Of a stretch of 48,306 bases of DNA, positions 1 to 6,215 are shown piece after piece (positions within the stretch are counted from its first letter, which is position 1; every line of letters starts with the position of its first letter). Where the stretch lies: NCBI GenBank assembly GCA_946479435.1, contig CAMLFX010000012.1, forward strand, positions 1 through 48,306, read 5' to 3'. Below the pieces are notes generated by a model. It worked only from the letters and a program-made list of their open reading frames with translations. It did not search any database and was not told the DNA's origin. A program made the position numbers and the translations under genes. This stretch comes from an uncultured Sphingobacteriales bacterium (lineage in GTDB: Bacteria; Bacteroidota; Bacteroidia; Chitinophagales; Chitinophagaceae).

Positions 1-181
1 TGGAAAATATTGTGCGGTAAACTTAGGCGCCATCCCTTGCGCCCACGCCAAACCTTGGAAAATGAAAGGAATGTGCATATATGCCGCTATAGCAGAAAAG
101 ATTGCAGAATTAAAGCAAGTAAGCATTGAAGAAGTAGCGCGCATTACTACAACAAACGCAGAAAAAATTTTCCCTATGTAA
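1..181 (+). CDS. TatD family metal-dependent hydrolase, 3' fragment, apparently damaged
   Basis: The last 30 or so residues ([20 protein letters not shown]..., stop at 179-181) match the usual C-terminus of TatD-type deoxyribonucleases, which are TIM-barrel metal-dependent hydrolases. The gene starts outside the window. Upstream of about base 96 the open frame no longer looks like TatD. The frame beginning at base 3 instead reads [21 protein letters not shown], which resembles the conserved TDAPYLAPxPHRGKRNExAYMPL block of the family but carries stop codons. It rejoins the good frame only with a one-base shift near base 96. Either this is a pseudogene or the sequence at the window edge has errors. 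The family call is fairly sure; the state of the gene is not. Confidence 0.6.
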   Translation, partial: GKYCAVNLGAIPCAHAKPWKMKGMCIYAAIAEKIAELKQVSIEEVARITTTNAEKIFPM

Positions 182-191
182 ATGTAATGTG

Positions 192-199
192 TACATTTG
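192..199 (+). promoter_or_regulatory. Promoter -7 element for tRNA-Ser
   Basis: TACATTTG matches the Bacteroidota -7 consensus TAnnTTTG exactly and ends 13 bases before the mature tRNA 5' end, a sensible distance for a short leader. No convincing TTTG -33 element is visible. Confidence 0.6.
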
Positions 200-211
200 C
201 AGCCCTTACAC

Positions 212-298
212 GGAGAGGTGCTCGAGTGGTTGAAGAGGCACGCCTGGAAAGTGTGTATACGGGAAACCGTATCGAGGGTTCGAATCCCTCCCCCTCCG
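212..298 (+). tRNA. tRNA-Ser (anticodon GGA)
   Basis: An 87-base class II tRNA. The 7-base acceptor arms are GGAGAGG and CCCCTCC, followed by discriminator G at 298. The anticodon loop is CTGGAAA (244-250) with anticodon GGA at 246-248. The long variable arm pairs TACGG with CCGTA around GAAA, and the T arm is GAGGG-TTCGAAT-CCCTC. It reads UCC and, by wobble, UCU codons. CCA is not encoded (CTA follows), so it must be added by the nucleotidyltransferase. There is one A-C mismatch at acceptor pair 5-68. A promoter element lies just upstream and a terminator just downstream. Confidence 0.95.
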
Positions 299-308
299 CT
301 AATGATTA

Positions 309-333
309 ATGCTGCCTTTTCGGCGGCATTTTT
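309..333 (+). terminator. Rho-independent terminator of tRNA-Ser
   Basis: ATGCTGCC (309-316), loop TTTTC, GGCGGCAT (322-329) with one G-T pair, then a run of T. It starts 10 bases after the tRNA. Confidence 0.75.
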
Positions 334-379
334 ATTATAGAGATTACTAAATACTTATTCATTATCAAACAAAAAACAG

Positions 380-574
380 ATGGAAAACAAGAAAGGATCA
401 TCATTGATACTCATAATTCTAGCCATCATTATAGGTGTAGCATTGTATAAGCAAATTGATTTTCAAACTTTCAAAGTTGAAAAACCTGCATTAAGTGTTG
501 TTTATGCCATCACCCTTATCTTTTGTATTGTAGCCATAATAAGAAAGTACAAGAAAAGCAGAAGTAATCAATAA
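380..574 (+). CDS. Small two-helix membrane protein, hypothetical
   Basis: A 64-residue basic protein with two predicted membrane segments, about residues 8-23 (SLILIILAIIIGVALY) and 39-54 (LSVVYAITLIFCIVAI), followed by a strongly basic tail (RKYKKSRSNQ), so both ends probably face the cytoplasm. I do not recognise the family. It stands alone between the tRNA terminator and the GRDP-like gene and has no clear consensus promoter. The hydrophobic pattern and clean boundaries favour a real gene, but length alone is weak support. Confidence 0.6.
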   Translation: MENKKGSSLILIILAIIIGVALYKQIDFQTFKVEKPALSVVYAITLIFCIVAIIRKYKKSRSNQ

Positions 575-654
575 AATTTTATACCTGGCTCATGCTTTAT
601 TTAATGTGAATATTATTTTATATATTAAGTGATTACTCACTTAAAAGCATTAAT

Positions 655-1116
655 ATGAACTTGGAAATTTCAAAAGACTTCGCTCAGTATGAGGAACGTG
701 TAGCGCGCTTAAATGAAGAACCTTTAGAACGTGTCATTTGGCGATTAATAGAGCAGGAAGGGTTAGAAGAAGAAGATGCTCGTATGCTTCGTGTAGAATT
801 TCTTCGATTTTTCTCTTTGGCATTTATGACTGATCAAGTCATCTCTCCCTCGCCATTGGTAGATAAATTTTGGCACGCTTTCATTCTTCATACCCGCGAT
901 TATGATGAATTTTGTAAAAAGCATTTAGGACACTTTTTCCACCACGAGCCGAGAGATCATACTAAGAAAAATGATAAGGCAGGGAACCCTGCACCTGGTA
1001 TTTTTACAAAGCAGATGATTGAAAAAACATACCCCAACTTTAACCAACGAGTATGGGCTGAAACAGCAATATGTTCAAATAGTCATTGTGATCATCAGGC
1101 TTGTGTAAGGATGTAA
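655..1116 (+). CDS. Glycine-rich-domain-containing-protein-like (GRDP-like) protein
   Basis: A 153-residue cytoplasmic protein without a signal peptide. The centre carries the hallmark of the GRDP-like family: PSPLVDKFWHAFILHTRDY followed by a cysteine and a His-rich stretch (HLGHFFHHEP), at about residues 63-97. The C-terminus adds CSNSHCDHQACVRM, a Cys/His-rich tail that could bind a metal. In plants GRDP domains sit in stress-related proteins; the bacterial stand-alone proteins have no known biochemical role. The ATG at 655 is preceded by an AT-rich leader. Family assignment rests on the WHAFILHTRDY-type motif; any metal binding is inference. Confidence 0.7.
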   Translation: MNLEISKDFAQYEERVARLNEEPLERVIWRLIEQEGLEEEDARMLRVEFLRFFSLAFMTDQVISPSPLVDKFWHAFILHTRDYDEFCKKHLGHFFHHEPRDHTKKNDKAGNPAPGIFTKQMIEKTYPNFNQRVWAETAICSNSHCDHQACVRM

Positions 1117-1272
1117 ATAAATATTTACATATCTTAATTAAGATGTAGTCCCGACTCATTTTAATACCACTCCCATCGCATTCACCCCTTCCTTTTGTCG
1201 CATATACACTGCAATTGCTATCCTATTCTTCCTGAGCTTTGCACTATACCTAACCAACAAAACATAAATACA

Positions 1273-1866
1273 ATGAGAAAGATTATCGTACTGGAATTTT
1301 TAACACTGGATGGTGTAATGCAAGCACCGGGCGGACCGGAAGAAGATGCATCTGGCAAGTTTGAATATGGTGGCTGGACGGCGCCTTATGGCGACGAAGA
1401 ATCTGGCAAGGCTATGGAAAAACAATTGCAACCTGCCGATTTGATGCTGGGCAGAAAGACTTTTGATATTTTCGAAGAATACTGGCCTAAACATGCCGAG
1501 CAATGGCCTGGCGTAAATGAGGTGACAAAATATGTCTTATCTACTACCAGGCATAAATCGGACTGGCAAAACGTGGAGTTCCTGGCTAATATAGAGGATA
1601 TCAAAAAGCTCAAACAGTCAGAAGGTGCTGATATCAAAATATGGGGAAGTAGCCAACTGGTTCAATTACTACTGGCACATGACCTGGTAGATGAATTCTG
1701 GCTCAATATCCACCCCGTAGTTTTGGGTAAAGGCAAAAAATTGTTCGATGAAAATTCAGTCCCCAGATCGTTTACATTATCAGAGAGCCATATCACATCT
1801 AAGGGGGTTATTGTCGTCAATTACAAAAAAGCCGGAGAAGTGAAGACAGGTACTGTTGGTGAATAG
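1273..1866 (+). CDS. RibD C-terminal / dihydrofolate reductase-fold protein
   Basis: A 197-residue protein opening with MRKIIVLEFLTLDGVMQAPG, the typical start of the RibD C-terminal domain family (dihydrofolate-reductase-like, NAD(P)H-binding fold). Other family marks are LMLGRKTFDIF (about 55-65), YVLSTT, IKIWGSSQLVQLLL and the closing LNIHPVVLGKGKKLF. These stand-alone proteins occur widely in Bacteroidota, and their substrate is generally unknown; they are not the RibD of riboflavin synthesis. I chose ATG 1273 because it starts directly at the conserved beta strand. The in-frame TTG at 1195 would add 26 residues unlike the family. A strong terminator follows at 1886-1921. Confidence 0.85.
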   Translation: MRKIIVLEFLTLDGVMQAPGGPEEDASGKFEYGGWTAPYGDEESGKAMEKQLQPADLMLGRKTFDIFEEYWPKHAEQWPGVNEVTKYVLSTTRHKSDWQNVEFLANIEDIKKLKQSEGADIKIWGSSQLVQLLLAHDLVDEFWLNIHPVVLGKGKKLFDENSVPRSFTLSESHITSKGVIVVNYKKAGEVKTGTVGE

Positions 1867-1885
1867 AATTGGTAATAAATATATC

Positions 1886-1921
1886 GCAAAGCCCCGCTTC
1901 AAACCGGGCTTTGCTTTTTTT
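1886..1921 (+). terminator. Rho-independent terminator
   Basis: GCAAAGCCC (1886-1894) pairs with GGGCTTTGC (1906-1914) around an 11-base loop and is followed by seven T. It closes the RibD-like gene. Confidence 0.9.
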
Positions 1922-1964
1922 ATGCATTACAGCCCCCCAATGCGGACACATTTGTATCCACATA

Positions 1965-2023
1965 CCCGCATGCGGGCATATACTACTGCATGTTGTTAAA
2001 AACAACCGTAAGTAGCGTAAGTA
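1965..2023. promoter_or_regulatory. Cluster of palindromes and direct repeats before the XRE gene, possible operator
   Basis: The span holds a perfect 12-base palindrome CCCGCATGCGGG (1965-1976), an inverted repeat GTTGTT-AAA-AACAAC (1992-2006), and the direct repeat GTAAGTA at 2008-2014 and 2017-2023, nine bases apart. It lies 47 bases and more upstream of the -7 element of a gene with a helix-turn-helix domain, so autoregulation is a natural guess. No binding site is known for this protein. Confidence 0.35.
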
Positions 2024-2069
2024 CAACTAATAGGTTTGGTATTTTTGATGGCTCGGATATAGGTCGAAA

Positions 2070-2077
2070 TAACTTTG
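2070..2077 (+). promoter_or_regulatory. Promoter -7 element of the XRE-pentapeptide gene
   Basis: TAACTTTG matches TAnnTTTG, with TTTG at 2044-2047 as a possible -33 element 22 bases upstream. Transcription would start near 2082-2084, which leaves little leader for ATG 2091 and favours the ATG at 2103. Confidence 0.55.
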
Positions 2078-2090
2078 CAGTGTCGAAAAA

Positions 2091-3047
2091 ATGACATTAC
2101 GTATGGATACAAAAATGATTGGCAGCAAAATTGCCAAAGCGCGTAGAACTAAAAATATGTCTCAGGCGCAGCTTGCTCAACTTTTATTTATTAGTCCGCA
2201 AGCAGTTGGGAAATGGGAACGTGGAGAGTCAGTCCCCGACATAGTTACTATTAACCGCCTCGCGGAGATTCTGGGTGTTGACCTTAATTATTTTTCAGAG
2301 AGCATGCAATCTGTTGCACACGAAGCACCTATTAAGGCGACTGGTGAAAATAGTGGTGATAGTAAACAGACGGAACAGGAAGTAACAGACATATCCTCTT
2401 CAACCGAGCGGCAGTTGCTGACGAACTTCAGCGGAAGTAATTTGCCGGACAGTGACTTTGCAAGTGTTACCGCGCATAAGCGGAAATTTAACGGCAGTGC
2501 ATTGCGCTTGTCCACCTTTGAAAATGCGGATTTGACCGGTAGCTATTTTTCAGGTAGTGATATGCATGCAGCCAATTTTGACGGCACAAATCTCACCGAT
2601 TGTACGCTGTCTGCTAATACCCTTACTGATGCAAGCTTCAATAGAACTATTCTTGTGCGTACAGAATTCAGTTCATCAACGCTGGCCGGGGCGAGGTTCA
2701 TTAATGCCGAACTAGTTGATGCAAAATTGATCAAAACCGACCTTACGGAAACGATTTTTCAAAATTGCGTTTTTAAAGGAGTGGATTTTAAATATTCCGA
2801 TTTAAGAGGGGTGCGCCTTGACGGAAATACCTTTATCGACGTGAAGTTCGACAAGGCTGCACTGAACGAAGCCACGTTCAATGGCGCTATACTCAAGAAT
2901 GTATCCTTCCGCCCAACCTATGCTTTGACCAATAAATATTACCGGGCCATCAAAACCATCTGCTTTGATGGAGCTATGATGGATAAATTGACTTTTGCCG
3001 CACTTAAAGGTATGGGGGCCGATCTGTCAAAGGTCATGTGTATATAG
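2091..3047 (+). CDS. XRE-family helix-turn-helix protein with C-terminal pentapeptide repeats
   Basis: A 318-residue cytoplasmic fusion. The N-terminus (about 9-68) is a Cro/C1-type helix-turn-helix (MSQAQLAQLLFISPQAVGKWERG, with residues split here: MSQAQLAQLL, FISPQAVGKWERG). A hydrophilic Ser/Thr/Glu-rich linker follows (about 75-110). The rest is a pentapeptide-repeat stack with A(D/N)Lxx periodicity, such as FENADLTGSYF, AANFDGTNLTD, AELVDAKLIKTDL and FKYSDLRGVRLDG, which should fold as a right-handed quadrilateral beta-helix. Such fusions recur in Bacteroidota but I know no tested function. The helix-turn-helix suggests DNA binding; pentapeptide helices can mimic DNA or act as binding scaffolds. 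ATG 2103 (MDTKMIGSKIAKAR) is an equally good or better start given the promoter. Confidence 0.85.
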   Translation: MTLRMDTKMIGSKIAKARRTKNMSQAQLAQLLFISPQAVGKWERGESVPDIVTINRLAEILGVDLNYFSESMQSVAHEAPIKATGENSGDSKQTEQEVTDISSSTERQLLTNFSGSNLPDSDFASVTAHKRKFNGSALRLSTFENADLTGSYFSGSDMHAANFDGTNLTDCTLSANTLTDASFNRTILVRTEFSSSTLAGARFINAELVDAKLIKTDLTETIFQNCVFKGVDFKYSDLRGVRLDGNTFIDVKFDKAALNEATFNGAILKNVSFRPTYALTNKYYRAIKTICFDGAMMDKLTFAALKGMGADLSKVMCI

Positions 3048-3165
3048 TGCGCTATGCCAAAGGTGCCTGATAAGTCATGATTTACGCCTCAACTTGTCAC
3101 ATATACACAGCATAGCAAGGTTTTAAACTGTGTAGCTTTACTTCTATCAAAATAAAACCAATATC

Positions 3166-3660
3166 ATGAGTACAAAAACAGCCAGCACAAGAACCGAAGG
3201 ATTGGTTGCGTTGTTCGATCTGCACACAAGGCTTTTTGAGCGCGCATTAGAAGGTATGTCAGACGACGACATGTACAATCGCCTGAACACGAAAGCCAAC
3301 CACATGGCCTGGCTTGCAGGTTCCGCTGTGGCGCAGCGCTTTATGATGGCAACAGATGTTGATCCCAATCTGAAACAAAAGGGAGAAGAACTATTCAAAG
3401 ACAACAAAGGCATACAGGAAGGTGTAAAATACCCAACTGTAGCAGAGTACCTGGCCGACTGGAAAAAGGTTACACCGGCTGCAAGGCAAGCGTTAATTGA
3501 GCTGGACGATAAAAAACTGGATAGCGATTTCGAAATGGGAGGTATGAAAATGAAATGGTACGATCTGGTAACATTCACCAAATTTCGCGAGGCAAGCATT
3601 ATAGGTCAGCTGGCTTTATGGCGCAGGTTACTGGATTATCCCGGAATGAAATATGACTAA
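3166..3660 (+). CDS. DinB-like four-helix protein lacking the usual metal histidines
   Basis: A 164-residue helical protein. NHMAWLAGSAVAQRF (about 45-59) and IGQLALWRRLLDYPGMKYD at the C-terminus place it in the DinB/YfiT-like superfamily. DinB proteins normally bind a divalent metal through three histidines. Here the second position of the first motif is Ser rather than His (LAGS), and the C-terminal motif reads FREASIIGQ where HExxHxGQ is usual, so the metal site appears lost. This points to a metal-free subfamily of unknown role; thiol S-transferase activity known for some relatives is doubtful. No ATG competes near 3166, and a strong terminator follows. Confidence 0.85.
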   Translation: MSTKTASTRTEGLVALFDLHTRLFERALEGMSDDDMYNRLNTKANHMAWLAGSAVAQRFMMATDVDPNLKQKGEELFKDNKGIQEGVKYPTVAEYLADWKKVTPAARQALIELDDKKLDSDFEMGGMKMKWYDLVTFTKFREASIIGQLALWRRLLDYPGMKYD

Positions 3661-3684
3661 GTTGTATATTGGGTATATATACGT

Positions 3685-3708
3685 AAGCCTGCATTTTGCA
3701 GGCTTTTT
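3685..3708 (+). terminator. Rho-independent terminator
   Basis: AAGCCTGCA (3685-3693), loop TTT, TGCAGGCTT (3697-3705), then T residues. Ends the DinB-like gene. Confidence 0.9.
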
Positions 3709-3840
3709 ATTTTATATCGGATTCATCAATTAATAGTGTAAGTACAAGGGTTACATACTAGGCATGTTGTTTTAACTTTATGTATAGCTTAAAAAGGCAT
3801 TTGACATTAAAATATGTATTAATTATTTTGTTGAAAAAAA

Positions 3841-5466
3841 TTGAGGTATCTCTTTTTTATAGCCCTATTTGTACCACTTCTGGTTTCAGCCCAAAAGAAA
3901 GGACAGCAACTTATTGATTCGCTCAAAGGTGAATTGGTTAATGCCGCTCAGGATACCAATAGAGTCAAATTATTAGATAAGCTTTCCTATTCTTACGTTA
4001 CTATAAGCCCTGATAGTGGGATTGTATTTGGACAAAAGGCTTTGAACCTGGCTACTACACTTGGTTGGGAGAAGGGGCAGGCCAATGCATATAGCGATCT
4101 CAGCACCTGTTACAACGCAAAATCTAATACAGCGATAGCATTAGAGTATAACCGTAAAGCGTTGCTGCTCTTTGAAAAATTAAAGCACGCACGGGGCATA
4201 GCAGCTATTATGGTCAACAATGCATTGATTTATCATGCTATGAGTGATTATTCAAAAGCGCTACCTGAATATTTAGGATCCCTGAGGATATTTGATAGTT
4301 TGAAGGATAATTCAAACAGGGCCATAGTGCTTGAAAATATCGGTACGTTATACCTTGAGCAAAACGAGTTCAATAAAACACTTGATTATTATCAACAGGC
4401 CCAAAAGATATACGAAGAAAAGGCAGATATAGCGGGCATAGCCAGGAATACAGCTAACCTGGGCATTGTTTACTACAAACAACACCAATCAGCCAAGGCA
4501 TTAAAGCATCATGAAATAGCACTAAAGCTTAATAGCCAAATTGGGAACAAGCATGGAGTTCAGATCAACCTGTCTAATATCGGGCTCGTTTATTTGCAGC
4601 TGGAAGATTTTCAAAAAGCATTAAACACCCAGTTCAAAGCGCTGGCCATAAGCAGAGAACTGGGCAACAATAGAAGCATAGCCACTTCATTGGGTAATAT
4701 AGGAGCTGTTTACTACCAACTTGCTACAAAAAACAAACAACATCCCGATAGTGCTATTTTAATTAAAGCGGTAGCTTACCTGGAAGATGCGATAAGGATA
4801 TGTAAAGAAATAGGTTTCACCGCACCAATAGCTGAGTTTGGTCCCGCTCTTTCTGAAGCGTATTCACTACTTGGCGATCACAAGAAAGCTTATAGTACAT
4901 TTAAAGACGTCACTATACTAAAGGACTCTGTTTTTTCCCTGCAAAAAAATGTTCAGTTAGCTAACCTGGAAAGCAAATACCTTATTGAAAAACAAGAGAA
5001 AGCTATTCTTGATAAAAACAGGCAACTTCAAATTGCAGGCTTTAAAGCAGAGCGGCAACGGTACGCCTCTAAAATATATGTATTGAGTATTATTGTTATG
5101 ATACTTGTTTTAGGAATTGCGGGCTGGGCAATAATATCGTACAGGGCGCGAAATCAGTCGCTTTCAGTTACTAACAAAGAGAACGAAACTACTATAAAGA
5201 AACAGCTTGTAACATTGCAGGCAAGCAATGCTGCACTAAAAAAGATTGCCGATATTCAATCGCATGACGTAAGAGGGCCGGTTGCTACAATTTTAGGCTT
5301 GTCTCAGCTTTTTAATACTAAAGACCCAGCCGACCCTGCCAACCAAATCATAATTGACGGCATAGCTTCCGCTGCTCAATCATTAGATACGGTAATAAAA
5401 AACGTAGTGCTGTTAGAAAATAAATTGAGGATAAGTGAAAATTTACAAGATGCGGAAGAAGAGTAA
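3841..5466 (+). CDS. TPR membrane protein with C-terminal histidine-kinase H-box domain but no ATPase domain
   Basis: A 541-residue protein. A signal peptide (RYLFFIALFVPLLVSAQ) is followed by seven or so tetratricopeptide repeats across about residues 50-370, with repeated ANLGIVYYKQ/SNIGLVYLQL patterns, so the repeats should be periplasmic. One membrane helix (IYVLSIIVMILVLGIAGWAI, about 412-431) leads to a cytoplasmic coiled coil. The end is an H-box, IQSHDVRGPVATILGLSQL, with candidate phospho-His 475. The protein stops about 66 residues later; no N, G1 or G2 ATP-binding boxes exist. It therefore resembles a TPR sensor kinase cut to its dimerisation/phosphotransfer part. The start is TTG at 3841; no ATG gives the signal peptide. 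A bidirectional terminator follows. Confidence 0.8.
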   Translation: MRYLFFIALFVPLLVSAQKKGQQLIDSLKGELVNAAQDTNRVKLLDKLSYSYVTISPDSGIVFGQKALNLATTLGWEKGQANAYSDLSTCYNAKSNTAIALEYNRKALLLFEKLKHARGIAAIMVNNALIYHAMSDYSKALPEYLGSLRIFDSLKDNSNRAIVLENIGTLYLEQNEFNKTLDYYQQAQKIYEEKADIAGIARNTANLGIVYYKQHQSAKALKHHEIALKLNSQIGNKHGVQINLSNIGLVYLQLEDFQKALNTQFKALAISRELGNNRSIATSLGNIGAVYYQLATKNKQHPDSAILIKAVAYLEDAIRICKEIGFTAPIAEFGPALSEAYSLLGDHKKAYSTFKDVTILKDSVFSLQKNVQLANLESKYLIEKQEKAILDKNRQLQIAGFKAERQRYASKIYVLSIIVMILVLGIAGWAIISYRARNQSLSVTNKENETTIKKQLVTLQASNAALKKIADIQSHDVRGPVATILGLSQLFNTKDPADPANQIIIDGIASAAQSLDTVIKNVVLLENKLRISENLQDAEEE

Positions 5467-5486
5467 GGTCGCTCCAACTAAATAAA

Positions 5487-5516
5487 AAAAGAGGCTCAAA
5501 CTGAGCCTCTTTTTTT
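5487..5516. terminator. Bidirectional terminator between convergent genes
   Basis: AAAAGAGGCTCA (5487-5498), loop AAC, then TGAGCCTCTTTT and further T to 5516. A-run and T-run flank the stem, so it can stop transcription from the TPR gene (+) and from the small disordered gene (-) whose stop codon is at 5515-5517. Confidence 0.9.
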
Positions 5517-5778
5517 ATTCATTATTTTCTGTTTCGTCTAGCTCCGATAGCTTATTATTTTCATTACTGTAATTCGCACCATCATTCTCTTCTTCACCTT
5601 GTTTATAAGCCTTACCTGCTAATTGGTAAGAGCCTTGCCCATGGTTACTGCCACCTTGCGTTGTACTGCCCTGGTGAAAGCTTGCGCGGCCCTGGCTGCC
5701 ATCTTCCGGTTGCTCAGGTTCTTTATCGGTATTTACATCTTTCTTGCGCTTTGGGTCTTGCTCTTCGTGGTTGTTCAT
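5515..5778 (-). CDS. Small disordered acidic protein, hypothetical
   Basis: An 87-residue, highly hydrophilic protein with almost no aliphatic residues before the C-terminus. It is rich in Gln, Gly, Glu, Asn and Ser, with tracts such as FHQGSTTQGGSNHGQGSYQL, and has a charged N-terminus (EEQDPKRKKDVNTDKEPEQP). There is no signal peptide or membrane helix. It lies 12 bases downstream of a second disordered gene on the same strand (5791-6156), so the two are probably co-transcribed. I do not recognise the family. Composition resembles hydrophilin-type or stress-linked low-complexity proteins, but that is an analogy only. It shares the terminator at 5487-5516 with the TPR gene. Confidence 0.6.
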   Translation of the reverse strand: MNNHEEQDPKRKKDVNTDKEPEQPEDGSQGRASFHQGSTTQGGSNHGQGSYQLAGKAYKQGEEENDGANYSNENNKLSELDETENNE

Positions 5779-5790
5779 GGTAATTAAGTT

Positions 5791-6156
5791 TTATGGTGTA
5801 CCTAAAGTGTCAGGTTTTTCATCATTCATCGGGTCTTTATCATTCTCTGTTCTTTCGTCGGTTTGGTTTTCGCGTGGTGCTGATGCAAGCCTGCGTGCAT
5901 CCTCTTCCGCATTGCTTGCCGTCTCGGCACCTGTGCCGCTTTGTCCCGAATTGTAACCCGTGCCTACTGGCGAATTAGATGTTGGCCCTTCGTATGAAAC
6001 ATTAGTACCTGTATTACCCAAGTTTCCACCACTGCGTTTAGCACGTTCATGTGCCGTTGGGCTGGTAGATATTGAACTTAGCTCAGCAGCTGTTGGTTTG
6101 CGTTTATGGTCCTTATGTTCATTTGTCTCTTCCGGTGTTTTCTTATTTTCCTCCAT
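5791..6156 (-). CDS. Small disordered protein, hypothetical
   Basis: A 121-residue protein with no predicted globular core: charged N-terminus (MEENKKTPEETNEHKDHKRK), a Gly/Asn/Thr/Ser-rich middle (NLGNTGTNVSYEGP, VGTGYNSGQSGTGAET), and an acidic, Pro-containing tail (NDKDPMNDEKPDTLGTP). No signal peptide. It is the first gene of a likely two-gene operon with 5515-5778, and the two share composition, although I see no direct sequence repeat between them. The 59-base gap to the next gene upstream (6157-6215) must contain the promoter, but no exact TAnnTTTG is visible. Function unknown. Confidence 0.6.
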   Translation of the reverse strand: MEENKKTPEETNEHKDHKRKPTAAELSSISTSPTAHERAKRSGGNLGNTGTNVSYEGPTSNSPVGTGYNSGQSGTGAETASNAEEDARRLASAPRENQTDERTENDKDPMNDEKPDTLGTP

Positions 6157-6215
6157 GGTAAGTATATTTTTACCATTTAGGGTAATAAGACTATGCCATT
6201 AACTGATAAGCTTAG

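Noticed and set aside
1195..1272. Upstream TTG start for the RibD-like gene
   Set aside because: The added 26 residues (SHIHCNCYPILPELC...) do not belong to the family, and ATG 1273 starts exactly at the conserved strand.
3147..3599. 150-codon open frame on the minus strand
   Set aside because: Antisense to the DinB-like gene and almost the same length; Ser/Phe/Val-rich composition without motifs.
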